Origin: Rhodosorus marinus
Lineage: Eukaryota > Rhodophyta > Stylonematophyceae > Stylonematales > Stylonemataceae
Direction of reading: 5' to 3'
NCBI GenBank assembly: GCA_029953675.1
Contig: JAMWBK010000005.1
Coordinates: 1,302,001 to 1,366,000 of the forward strand
DNA: 64,000 nucleotides
A program made the position numbers and the translations under genes. Of the stretch, positions 22,114 to 32,952 are shown piece after piece; the stretch's first letter is position 1; each line of letters starts with the position of its first letter. The notes beneath the pieces are model-generated. The model had not been told where the DNA came from and made no database searches. It was given only the letters and a program-made list of their open reading frames with translations.

Positions 22114-22788
22114 GCGTTGGTCTGCGAGATTCTTCCGGTATGGTTGTTGAGCCACTGCTTCTGCTCCCGGTCGTAGCTCGATTTCAAAGTTAACCTCGCG
22201 CCATGGAGGTAGCTCATGAACTTCGTCGGCGAATACCGTTTCGTATGATGAGGTGATCCAAGCTTTCAACTCCATAGCTTCTTTCTTTCGTGTTGCTTCT
22301 TGGGTTTTCACATCAGGTTTCTCTTTGTCAATTTTTTCTGGTGTAACTTTTTCTGGTTTCTTTTGGGGTTGTGATATTCTGGTTTCAGGTATCATTCCGC
22401 CTGAGTTTAAGATCAGCATCTGGTTGGAGATGTCGACTCGCGCTTGATAGTTGCGCGGGAAGTCTTGTCCCAAGTATCCCGGGCTCGCCGCTTCTTCTAC
22501 GATATAGGGCTGCCACTCAAAGCAGTGATCACCTAGCTGTAAGTTTACGTTCACTTCGCCCAAAATCTCAATTGATGCTCCGGGGGCAGCGGTGTCCAAT
22601 CGCCCATGTTGAGTTGGGATTATCGGAGTGGCGTCTGGGATGCCCGGTAGGGCGGAATGGCTACTTCCGGTATCGATCAGGAGGGCCTGCTTCTTCCCAT
22701 TCAAGAACCCTGTGACCGTGAAGTTTGCACTGAAGGGAACCCGAACGCCTTTGTCAGCAACAGTGTCAGCGTAATCCCAACTCAACAT
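22114..22788 (-). pseudogene. gypsy aspartic protease and start of reverse transcriptase
   Basis: Contains LLIDTGSSHSALPG, the active-site D-T-G motif of retroviral-type aspartic proteases, then a Lys/Glu/Pro linker and the run-in to the reverse transcriptase (VNFEIELRPGAEAV). It is cut by the nested insertion at its 3' end. Confidence 0.8.
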
Positions 22789-22799
22789 GGGCGATAGGA

Positions 22800-22938
22800 C
22801 ACCGCTGCCCCAGGAGTATCAATTGAGATTTTGGGCGAAGTGAACGTAAACTTACAGCTAGGTGATCACTACTTTGAGTGGCAGCCCTATATCGTAGAAG
22901 AAGCGGCGAGCCCGGGATACTTGGGACAAGACTTCCCA
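22800..22938 (+). pseudogene. inverted copy of the gypsy protease region
   Basis: On the plus strand this encodes SIEILGEVNVNLQLGDH and EEAASPGYLGQDFP, the same peptide that 22602-22465 encodes on the minus strand. The arms are separated by about 200 bp. Confidence 0.8.
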
Positions 22939-23634
22939 CTACTGCTGCTCCTCGTTTAACTCCTGTAGTTTAGGGGGTGAAGACTTTGACACTGTCGGGT
23001 CTCTGTCAGGGTTGTTCCAACAAATCCGTTGGGTATGCCCCTTTCTTCCGCAATAATTGCAAACAACATTGGCGTAGTTACGCTTCTGCCACGCTTGCGT
23101 TCCGGGTTGGTAACTGCGTTCAGACCTGGTTCCCCTGCTTACAGTGGTCTGGGGCGTTGCCGTTTTTTTGGGGAAATTTCTCTTCCCTGCTGGAGGGTTG
23201 ACTGGCTGCCTCAGCTCCTCAATTTTCAGGGCTAGTGCCTGCGCCGCTTCGAAAGTCTGCACGTCTTGGATACATATATTTTTTTTGATGTCCGGTTTGA
23301 GGCCTTCGACGAATCTATCAAATTTCTCCTAGTCCGAGATTGCTCCAACCTGGATCAGGCATTTATTGAAGTATGCCGAATATGCTGCAACAGTCGTTTT
23401 TTGCTGCGCCTGTGCGAGTTGCTGTTTCGCGCGGATCTTAGCGTCCGCTGGGTAGAACTGGGCTTTAAGCGTATGCTCGAATCCTTCATATGTCAACGGT
23501 TTCTGGTTGTTGGGAATTAGCGACCACCAATAGGAGGCGTCACCAGCCAAATATCCTTCTGCTAAGGTGATTTTGTATTCGTCATCGTCGTCGGGCAGTG
23601 GCGCCAGTTTGAAGCAGGTTCTTAAGTGATTCAA
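22939..23634 (-). pseudogene. gypsy gag with zinc knuckle
   Basis: Has YWWSLIPNNQKPLTYEGFEH and a CCHC knuckle (CNYCGRKGHTQRICW is C-x2-C-x3-GH-x4-C like). The frame is broken by a stop near 23329. Upstream pieces of gag reach about 23760 in another frame. Confidence 0.8.
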
Positions 23635-23760
23635 GAACGTACTTATGATTAAGGTGTCACGTCGCCTCGTAGGCTTTCGGCTGCGGAGCCTGAATCTTGA
23701 TTAGTGATGCCATTTTCTGGTTGTCAGGTTTTGGGCTCATTCATGTTCCTCAATCGCAAC

Positions 23761-24782
23761 TAATGCGATGAGACCAATTGCCGCGTTCTCCGTTAACGCG
23801 TATCGGGTGATCCAAAAAAATTTTAAATTCCCTTTTTGTTTTTATCTTTTATCTATCTTGGATACCCTCCTCTACTCTAATCCTAAAACGGAAGGTCGTA
23901 ACTTCCGTATTTATAGGCTTCCAGTTCATGTCCTGGGTTTGCTAGAGTACTAGTATTAGATCTAGACTTATCTATTATTAGCCTTGTTTTGGGCTAAACT
24001 CCTGACGGCTGGCTTGTTCGGTATGGACGGTAACAGTTCTGTTAGAACTCTTTGGGAGGTTTTGACATGTTCATAATTAAATTTCTAGACTGGAGAGGAT
24101 CCAATGACCACGTTGATTGAAAACCGGACGTTTTTTGACAACTGTGACTAACTGCTCTTGTTTTTTCATCGGCCTTTTTAGGCTCAGTTGCGCGGCAGAC
24201 CGAATAATTAAGGAAAAGGGTTCGGTAACTAAATTTTGCATGCCACAACTTGATTTTGGGCATATGTTTCCTGACGAATATATATATAAAATGGATTTTC
24301 TGAGATTAGGAAAGAATAGTTCTAGATTTTGTTAGTATTGTCGTTATTCATCGAACCGACCGGCATAAAAACCTTCGGAATTGTCGGTGGGGACTTTTGG
24401 TGCTGGTTGGGACAGCTGAGGTTGACCACCTGGACCAGAAACTCCAACAATGTTAGCTTCATGGCTCTTAACTATGCAATATGGTCGTCTTAATGCTATC
24501 AGAATTTTCCAAACTCTTCGGAAACTAGTTAAGTTGCGACGGTTATGCCACTCGTTTTAACCACTCAGGCGCGGAAAGTCAGCGGAGGGAGTGGCCCACT
24601 CGATTTTCGCAAGGAGCACAACAGTTTGGGCGATTCCGACGCCTCTGACTGTGTTTTAATAGGCGGTTCTTCCTCTATGTCGTCTCAATCTTGAACGTGC
24701 TACTGTTGTGTGACTAGTAGGAGCTGAATGGTTCCTTTTTGCCTCACTCATCAGAGACGAAGATAAGGAGAACATAAGGATT
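23761..24782. other. gypsy flank and intergenic
   Basis: AT-rich. It may include remains of a long terminal repeat but no second copy is present to prove it. No gene seen. Confidence 0.4.
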
Positions 24783-25819
24783 ATGCTGTACTTCATAGGC
24801 TTAGGTCTGGGCGATGAGAGAGACATTTCTCTCAAAGGACTGGATGCAGTTCGAAGCTGCAGTAGAGTCTATCTGGAGTCTTACACATCCGTTCTGCCTG
24901 GTGTAGACAAGAAGGCTCTGGTGCGCAAGTGCGCTGGCAGCGCTTTCGAAGTATGGGAGAGATGACCGAGCTGACGCATTCTCTTGAAACGCGTAGGAAA
25001 AGCTCTATGGCAAGGAGATTACGATAGCCGACCGTGAATTCGTCGAAGAGAAAGCGGAAGAAATTATTGACGGATCAGATACGGACAATGTTGCGTTTCT
25101 CGTAGTCGGTGATCCATTTGGGTAAGTCCAGCGCGGTTAAATCCAGTACTCAATTTATGATCAAGCTAGCTAAGACCGTGTTTTCGCGAACGTGTCAGGG
25201 CGACAACGCACACTGACCTCTGGATGAGGGCGCGAGAAAGGCACATCCCAACCGAGACGATCCACAACGCTTCAATTATGAACGCTATCGGCGTATGTGG
25301 CCTTCAGCTCTACCGCTACGGAGAAGCTGTTTCCATTGCGCTCTTCACCGAAAACTGGCGTCCAGATTCATGGTACGACAAGATCAAGGCAAACATGAAA
25401 CTTGGCCTCCACACGTTATGCCTGCTGGATATTAAGGTCAAGGAACCATCCCTGGAGGCTCTGGCAAGGGGCAAAAAGGTACGATAGAGCCACAACGCCG
25501 AGTTTTTTGTTCTCGACCCGTACTGATCTGGGAAGCGCTTCTATGAAAGGTGTACGAGAAGCCGAGATTCATGACCATCCCCGAGGCAATTGAACAGCTG
25601 TTGGAGGTCGAGTCGAAACGTACTGAGAAGGTCTATGGAGAGGACACCTTTTGCGTTGGTCTTGCTAGAGTAGGCGGTTCTGATCAGCTCGTCGCATCTG
25701 GCACCATGAGAAGCCTGAGGGAGTACGAATTCGGTGGACCTCTGCACTCTCTGGTAATACCTGGCGAAATGCACTTCCTGGAGGAGCAGTTCGTTAGATC
25801 GTTCTCTGTTGAAGACTAA
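24783..25819 (+). CDS. DPH5: diphthine methyl ester synthase
   Basis: SAM-dependent methyltransferase of diphthamide synthesis, which modifies a His of translation elongation factor 2 in the cytosol. Exons 24783-24950, 24997-25121, 25199-25478 and 25550-25819. It starts [20 protein letters not shown] and continues with FLVVGDPFG joined in phase to [75 protein letters not shown] and a C-terminal [10 protein letters not shown], matching the family along its length. The first intron is only 46 nt, the shortest in this window; the others are 77 and 71 nt. Confidence 0.95.
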
Positions 25820-26044
25820 GCGAGGAAGTCGGACTCTGCCAATTGTGTAGCAGATCATATGCATAGAAAGCTTCTAGACTGAGACGTTTTCGTAGTCATC
25901 AAACTGCGGCGAAGCCGTATTGTGTAGCTCTGGTTTGGCTCTTCGTAAATAGTTTTATTGTTGTTCACATGCCCATCTCCTCCGTTTCCAAGGGAATACC
26001 CTGCTGAGGTCCTCAAAATCACTGTGCTGAACGTGATTGTGCAC

Positions 26045-26314
26045 TTATCGGCAATAGGACTTGATCCCAGACGTAGCACTACAGACCTCCTCTTCGGACT
26101 CCTGGTAGAACGGTTTATCGCTGATCGCCAACATATCGTTTGGTAGACACAGCTGCAACATTCCGTTCCTCCCAACCAGAAGAGTCTGAGCCATTCGGAG
26201 GCCCTGCGAAGCTCTAGAACTTTGTCCACCGCCGACGTGGAAGTACCCGCTGTACTTCGTATTCTTACTTTCAGAGTCTCTGCTGAACTCCATCAATTCT
26301 CTGCTACGTTTCAT
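26045..26314 (-). CDS. small hypothetical protein, 89 aa
   Basis: Frame with an ATG, convergent with DPH5. It has a Gly/Gln/Arg segment and an acidic C-terminal stretch, with no known domain. Continuation by splicing toward 25860 is possible. Weakly supported. Confidence 0.25.
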   Translation of the reverse strand: MKRSRELMEFSRDSESKNTKYSGYFHVGGGQSSRASQGLRMAQTLLVGRNGMLQLCLPNDMLAISDKPFYQESEEEVCSATSGIKSYCR

Positions 26315-28097
26315 GATTGGAAAGCCTTCACAGCTTTAAATTCTTCAGTCTTGACCTATTCCGACTTCTAGAGCTGCCTGTTGAAGCTTTACCCCATCCC
26401 AACGACGTCCATATCTACCACCTAAGCCAATCGTGACCTTCCCCAACAAGAGAAAAACTTAGATCCATTGGGGTTTTGATGCTAAATTGATTTTTGATGT
26501 TTTGAGGCGTGTTTCGTTTTTACCGCGAATATAAACCAATGAAGATCTATGTTCATGCAGAGCTTCTAAATAAGTTTTGTTATTAAATATATTTTAGCCA
26601 ATGAGTTCCGATCTGTTTCGAAGTGTTTTTGAGGCCTAAGATATGGCGCGACTGCGGGAAACCATCCGAGTGAAGATGTTTATTCGAAAACGCTCTGGGG
26701 AAGGCCAACTTTTAGCAAGCAAGCCATGGAACATGGTTGGAATGCCTTCGTCTGTGCAACTGCTAAGTGGGAGATTTGGTTTTTGAATCGTTTCGGAGGG
26801 TTTGGTGCGAGTGGAAGGGGTCTATTTTCGATACGATGGTTGAAATGCTTTCGTTGAATTGAAACCGGCGGAACATGAACGTAAAGATGGTCCCCATATC
26901 GTCCGGGTGAAATTTACTCAGAAGGTTTCTTGGCTGCCTCTCTTATCACCTCCAGAACACTACCAACCTGAGCCCTGCAAGATCCACACGACATACGCTT
27001 ATTCACCAACTATTGCGGAAAACGGCTACAGAGATATCTACTTACAGTAATTTTATGTGCTCGCATTGCCGGAAACTCGAGATGTAGCCCCACCGCCTTG
27101 CCAAGTCAAATACCAGAACCAAAACAATCGAACAACGGACGCACAAAATATTCCTCATCAGCTGCCCGGAGCATAATTCGACATCAGCAGAGAAGAATGT
27201 CACATCCCTTGCGAGAGCACTTTCCCCACGCTCTTATTTCCCAACGGTCTAGTGGATAGCACTCGACCAAAAGCAAAACCTCGGAGACTACATCGCAACC
27301 GCAAACTTAATTGAATGGTAAAGTTACCATTCAGTTCAATCATTTACGAACAGATATTGAATGTATTAGGAAGAAACAATATAGTCAATCAATAAACGTT
27401 CGGAAATAGTGGCAAGCTCATGATGCTGCTGTATAAATTTACGAAGAAAAAAGGCCGATAAAGGATGTAGAAATTCAGTTGGAAAGCCGTCGAAAAACTC
27501 CTTCGGAAGACTTCCATCCATGGGCTCCTGGTAAGTTGGTGAACGCTACTGGTTATGAAAGGATCCCGTTTTTGTCTTCCTAGTCCGTTTATATTATGAA
27601 TTGTCATCTGACGAGAGGAACTGGAAGGTTTCTTCATTGTTTCCGTCCAAGCTCTAATCCCTTATGGCATTTGCGACCGTCTTTGGAGTAGTTTTCGGCG
27701 AGATAGCCAATCATACCACACGAGTGCCTCGTTCTGAATTTGAATCTGGCACAGGAGGAGCGCTCGAGTTCTTGTTCAGCGTTTTGCTGTTTAAATATCT
27801 TTTCGACACTGTGCACGTGTCCTCTTTGCGACGTGAGCTTGAACGCACAAACTGAACATTTCAACGCAAAGCAACTTTCTATGTGCGCGATTGTGGGTAC
27901 GACCGGTTGGTTCTTGAATGCTGAACCGCATCCCGGTGCACAACCATAGAAAGGTATAAATGCTAAAGCTCTGCGCGTCGGAATAGTTTGAGCCACGACG
28001 AACAAGACCATCCGAGAACTTGGAAGACATAGAAAAGAACCATATCAATCAGTTTTTTCAAAGAGTGCTTGCTGCAGAATTAACGCGAACAAACGGA
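26315..28097. other. long intergenic region upstream of the SRPBCC cluster
   Basis: No supported gene over 1.7 kb. It is AT-rich around 26470-26620 and 27300-27470. The end holds the promoter of the first SRPBCC gene. Confidence 0.45.
27955..27960 (+). promoter_or_regulatory. TATA box candidate of SRPBCC gene 1
   Basis: TATAAA within GGTATAAATGC, 143 bp before the ATG at 28098. Confidence 0.5.
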
Positions 28098-28595
28098 ATG
28101 CATTTTAAGGTTTGTAACGAGGTTGAAATTGCGCCGGAGAAGGCATGGGACCTGATAGCTGACTTCTCTCATGTTCAGCACATACATCCACTGGTGGAAA
28201 AGGTGGACCAGCTGAGTGAGAACGAAACTGGACTCAATGCAGTCAGAAGGTGCCACTTTTACAACGGAATCAAGGTTGAGGAGCAGATCGTCGAATGGAA
28301 CGAAAAAGACATGAGGTACAAGATACAAGTGGTCAAGGGCAAGATTCCAGTGAAAGACATGGTTGCAGAGCTCATCGTTGAAGAAATCTCTCCAACGAGG
28401 TCCAGAATTATTGGTAACATTCACGTCGATCCAAAATATGGAATCTTGGGACAGCTTATGGCCCGATTTGCTATGAAACCAAAATTCGGTACAGCTTTAG
28501 GGGACCTATTCTCTGGTACAGAGTATTATATGCGGACTGGTCGGGACGTGCCAGAAAACTGGCATGGACCTAAGCCAGTGATTACTGCTTCCTAA
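28098..28595 (+). CDS. SRPBCC/START-like protein, cluster member 1
   Basis: Single-domain protein of 165 residues without introns. It belongs to the polyketide-cyclase/dehydrase-like branch of the SRPBCC (START, Bet v 1) superfamily, which forms a helix-grip pocket for hydrophobic ligands. Seen: an N-terminal strand then APEKAWDLIADFSHVQHIHP, the family-wide HPLVEKVDQLSENETGLNAV, RRCHFYNG, a VEEQIVEWNEKDMRYKI strand pair, DPKYGILGQLM, KPKFGTALGDL and an ending of DVPENW. The ATG at 28098 aligns with the starts of the paralogs; the frame is open upstream but without ATG. No signal peptide. The ligand is unknown. Confidence 0.85.
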   Translation: MHFKVCNEVEIAPEKAWDLIADFSHVQHIHPLVEKVDQLSENETGLNAVRRCHFYNGIKVEEQIVEWNEKDMRYKIQVVKGKIPVKDMVAELIVEEISPTRSRIIGNIHVDPKYGILGQLMARFAMKPKFGTALGDLFSGTEYYMRTGRDVPENWHGPKPVITAS

Positions 28596-30533
28596 TTCGA
28601 TGTGTCAAACTTAGTGAATGAACTACAATTGACAAGCCAATTTATCTGTACTAATGATTACTGGGCATTTAGTTCGGGGTTAACCTAGTTGTTGAAAGGT
28701 AGTAGCACAGTATCAACGTAAAGAAGGTATGAACTACAAAAGAACTGTGGGCTAAGGCACGGAAAGCTTCGAGTGGCAGGTGTATTCCGAAAGAACAGGG
28801 ACCCTCAACCCCCGTGCCTAAAATCCCAGCAAACGGCGGTGCTCTTGAATTCGGAACAGTGATAAACTGATCGCATGTGATGACCCAACAAGCTTCATGC
28901 TGAAGGGATCACGGTCTATCCAGTAGAACGATGAGAAGAATTGTTTGCACCCGAAGGGAAACTGGGCATCAGTTTGGAGCTGCCCCGATCAACACGCCAA
29001 GCGTCGGGCATGACCGTTGGACGACGCGCTTCTGCGGAGTTTCTTAATGATCGCTCAGCTATTTGCGGAAACTTTCAACTGATAGCAATGAAATATGGTC
29101 AACCTGAATCCCTGCAAACGATCTGTGCAGCAGGATTGCAACGAACGGCCTAAACCGCTGCACGACCGCGGAACGAGACTGTCGCGGGGCGGGCCAGATG
29201 ATCTTTGGATCTGGAAGAAGAAAAGCCCAAATTTTTGGTATGCAACTAGGAGCGTTCAGCCACGTTCTTGCTGCTTCCCCCTTCCTCTAACCGAGCTGGC
29301 CAGGATGAGTTTCTACCATAGCCACCTCTAGACAAAGGTGTCCATGAGCTACGCTAGTGATAAGATTCTTTGTGAAGAGCCGTTAGATCCGAAGGAGCGA
29401 TATTCCCGACGAGTCCACGAACTGTAACACTGTCACGTCCTGACGAGACAGTAAAAGCACGGCCCGAGGGCTAAAGTGGAGAATCGTGACGAGATTTGGC
29501 ACGCTATCCTTAGCCTATACTACAGTAACTATGACATATCTTCAGGGGTTAGCTCGAAGGGAAGGAAAACGAAAAAACCAGAGGTAGAACTAAGAAGTCG
29601 AATCTAAGACACAAGCAAGAAGCTGGTTTACGAAGAAATTGAGCAACAGGACAAACTTCACCTAAGAACGTTTCAAGCCACCAAAATCAAAGCCACACCT
29701 GTCCGATCTCAATTCCCCAATTTCCGAATCCAGAATTAGAAATCATATAAAAACAAGTAATTTCGCTGTCCGTCAACCATATCTAATATCTTCAAAACAA
29801 CACAATATGGTAAAACAATTGTATAAACGAATAAATTATGTAGTGAAGAAATGTCGAAATGAGTTCCTCTTTAAAATATTACGATTCACATATTTCGTTA
29901 AACCTTTTTTCGAAATAAGTGAAAATACTGAATATCAAATATAATATAAATACAAAAAGTAATGTTTAGTGAATATGTTTGGGTCCTTTTTCGCATTGTC
30001 CGACAGACACCAAGTTTCGAAATGTCCGCATGAGTGTGAGGGGTAATATTTTGTGCTTAGAACTAGAGTAAAATTGTTTTCTATTTAAATTATATCACCT
30101 TGTGTATCGGCAGGCTCTTTTCTAGAGGGTTGTATCATTTTTAACACCTCCAGCAGACTTGAATCTCTGCGTACGGATATTCTCGGCTCGAACATGGGCA
30201 TTGAAGGATGAACTGGAGATCGACTAGGAAGCTGGGATGAGGAAAACCCTCCTGCGTGAAGGGCCTTATAAAGACGTTCATATCATTGCACCTTGAAGAA
30301 CTGCTATCCTCGATTTGAGGTAGATTTTCCTGCGGAGTAGAAAAGAAATCGGGCCTTGTTCCCTTGGTCGGAACCGAGTTAAGCTTTTCAGCTCTTGCGT
30401 CTCAGAGCCGAGTAGAATAAATAGATAGTGTGCACAAGAAAATTTCCAGCGGTTTCAGAGGATCAAGAGCATCAAGAGAAAACGGAGCAAGAAAAGAGAA
30501 GTAAGGCTGCGGTTGAACCCCAGGAAACGCAAG
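28596..30533. other. intergenic between SRPBCC genes 1 and 2
   Basis: No supported gene. It is strongly AT-rich at 29740-30100. Confidence 0.45.
30416..30424 (+). promoter_or_regulatory. weak TATA-like element of SRPBCC gene 2
   Basis: AATAAATAG, 118 bp before the ATG at 30534; a poorer match than at the other members. Confidence 0.25.
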
Positions 30534-31031
30534 ATGCATATGAAAATTACGCGCGAGGTGCAGGTTTCAGCTGAGAAATGCTGGGAATTGTTGGGTGACT
30601 TCTCCAACATATACCACATCCATCCTATGGTGAAGACCTCCACTCCATTATCTGAGAACGATCGGGGTTTAGGAGCAATTAGGCAATGCGACATGTACGA
30701 CGGTAACTCGATTCAAGAGAAGGTGATAGAATGGGATGAAGAGAATATGTCTTACACCATTACTCTTATAAAGGGGAGCCTTCCCATAAATCAGATGAAT
30801 GCTAAGGTGAGCGTTGAAGCTAATGGCGGGACTCAATCGGCACTCGTTTGCGATGTGGAGTTTGATCCAAAACATGGATTTATCGGAAAGCTAATGGGAC
30901 AACTCATAATGAAGCCGAAGTTCGGTGGAGCACTCGGAGACATGCTTGGAGGAGTCAAATACTACTTGGACGAAGGAGACGACGTCCCTGAAAACTGGAA
31001 GGCCCCAGGAAAAGCAGTCATTGTTTCTTAG
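30534..31031 (+). CDS. SRPBCC/START-like protein, cluster member 2
   Basis: 165 residues, intronless, paralogous to the genes at 28098, 41254, 43111 and 44649. Seen: MHMKITREVQVSAEKCWELL, GDFSNIYHIHPMVK, LSENDRGLGAIRQCDMYDG, EKVIEWDEENMSYTITLIKG, FDPKHGFIGKLMG, KPKFGGALGDMLGGVKYY and DVPENWKAPGKAVIVS. ATG 30534 is the first in the frame and aligns with the paralogs. It differs from member 1 across the pocket-facing strands, so ligand preference may differ, which is inference. Confidence 0.85.
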   Translation: MHMKITREVQVSAEKCWELLGDFSNIYHIHPMVKTSTPLSENDRGLGAIRQCDMYDGNSIQEKVIEWDEENMSYTITLIKGSLPINQMNAKVSVEANGGTQSALVCDVEFDPKHGFIGKLMGQLIMKPKFGGALGDMLGGVKYYLDEGDDVPENWKAPGKAVIVS

Positions 31032-32567
31032 AGCACACAAGTCTACGTGGTTATAGCCGATTGTAGTGGAAGCCAAAATTTTGTATTACAGTATGCCTTA
31101 CACACGTGGGAAACATTAAAAACGCAACCAAGAAGAATTCATGCTTTGAAGACAGTCCCTCGCTCGTCTTTAAGTCTTCCCGGAAACCGTTTAATGTGCT
31201 CAGAATTGGATTCTGGCTGCTTCCGGATGGGGGGCCTTCCGCCCAAGATTCTCCCTGTTGGCAGCCTAACGAAATTTATCGTGTCTCTACCCGGAGCCTA
31301 TTTTGGTCTCCATGTCAACGCCTGGAGTTGGGTAGTGGTTCCTCGTCTGCCATCGTCACGTTCAAACTATGAATGAATGAACGCCCGAAGCCACTTTCGA
31401 GTATGTCTTTCGAGATTTCAAATAAAAAATTAAAAGCAAACAACTAGTTGCTAATAATAGATAGTCCAATATTATTTTCCATTATTCTATCATACTGATA
31501 CGTTCCGCATTAAAAAAACACCTGGTTTGGCACGCTGTAAATTTAGATAAGAACCCGACCAGACAGATATAATGCGAATAAAATTCGTAGATATATAGAA
31601 CTAAAACAAAAATCAAATGTATGGCTTATCGTTTCACGATAGTTTTAGATGTACTCGAGGGTATTTAACTTTTGCATTTGTATTTTATTATGACGAGTGA
31701 GAAGTAACTGATTTATGATGAACTCTATGGCCGATGTGAGGAGGATTTATCCTCCTGAGGTCTCCGTGCGGATCCGCTGGTCGGTTTGCGGGGAGTCCGT
31801 GGGATATAGAATTGGGAGATAGTTCGGAAAGAATTCGGATCCTTTTCGTATTGGTGTGTAACATGATGGGAAGATCGGTTCGGTTCCATGAATTTACATC
31901 ACTCAGCAACTCCAGCGCATTGGTTTTAGCAGGGTTGATGGGCTTCGCATTTCAGAGAACGGGGTTATACTCTCAATTTAGCCCAAGTTGGAGTATCAGG
32001 GGTCATATGTAGAGTTCAATCCTGGAAAACCCGAGGGGAGGGGCGGGAGAAAAGGAGGGGGTGCTGCTTAGGCAAGGCCCTTTGGTATGTATGCCCAGGA
32101 AGCGAAGGGTGGTTCCGAGAACATTAATGAACTCCCTCAACACCAGAGTGAAGAAAATTCAGTCCCTTCCTTTCTACGCCAAGCTAGAATCATACACAAA
32201 CAACATGGAGTCTAAACCCCACAATCCCGAAATGTTTTCAACCCTTTCTTACATTCAGTCAAATACAAACCAAAAATCTCTTGAAATTAGTTTTTCTTTT
32301 CATTTCAGCACGGCCATCCTGCTTGAACTTGACTGAGTTCTTGATTGAACTTGTTATTACCCTGCGTGTGGGTAGAGTTTTAAAAATTACCTGTGAGAAT
32401 AGGAAGGACGTTGGGAATAGGAGTGCGCAGAAATTGTTACCATATTACTACAGGGTTGGAGCACATCGGTAGCGTCTTCATGCCGCACAACCATCCATCC
32501 CCTGCGTGCGATGACTGATTGAGCCTTGGCCATTGAGGTACGCGTTGAGAATTCGTTGCCGCTTTGG
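31032..32567. other. intergenic before the large inverted repeat
   Basis: No supported gene; AT-rich at 31420-31690. Confidence 0.45.
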
Positions 32568-32848
32568 GAGTGCTCAGACACGCAAGCCCAACTGATGCCT
32601 CTCGATGTTCAGCACCACGGTCGTATGAGCATTGTTATTCCTGGAACCCTTCAAATACGGTGAATTTAATGGGGGGCTGCACCGCAATCGTTCGGAGGTG
32701 CTCATCAACCAACGTGAATCTTGGACTTGTGTGTGCCGTGATCCGATGCGCCCGCGCTCATACTTTCAGAACCGCACAGCCTTTGCGGGTGGATGTGCGC
32801 ACCGCCTTCAGACAAGTCGCCCAGTCCGCATTTGCTTTTCACTTCGAC

Positions 32849-32855
32849 TATATAA
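32849..32855 (+). promoter_or_regulatory. TATA box of left hydrolase gene
   Basis: TATATAA in CGACTATATAAGG, 104 bp before the ATG; conserved in the right arm. Confidence 0.6.
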
Positions 32856-32952
32856 GGAAGGGAACTTGACCATAACCCATACAACATCGATAAGCCACAG
32901 ATAAGAACATAGACCAAAGACAACCAGGCGGATAAGAGGAGGAATTCAAGAG

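Larger units (their letters stand above)
20374..23760 (-). mobile_element. degraded Ty3/gypsy-like LTR retrotransposon
   Basis: Reading on the minus strand from about 23760 the order is gag, zinc knuckle, aspartic protease, reverse transcriptase and RNase H, the Ty3/gypsy order. No integrase is left. The element is broken by frameshifts, a nested insertion (21840-22113) and two inverted duplications (RNase H and protease pieces reappear on the plus strand). No long terminal repeats were found by eye. It is certainly inactive. Confidence 0.85.

Noticed and set aside
27236-27310. tRNA-like stretch containing GGTCTAGTGGATAGCAC
   Set aside because: It resembles a D-arm, but no T-arm (GGTTCGAATCC-type) or acceptor stem pairing follows.
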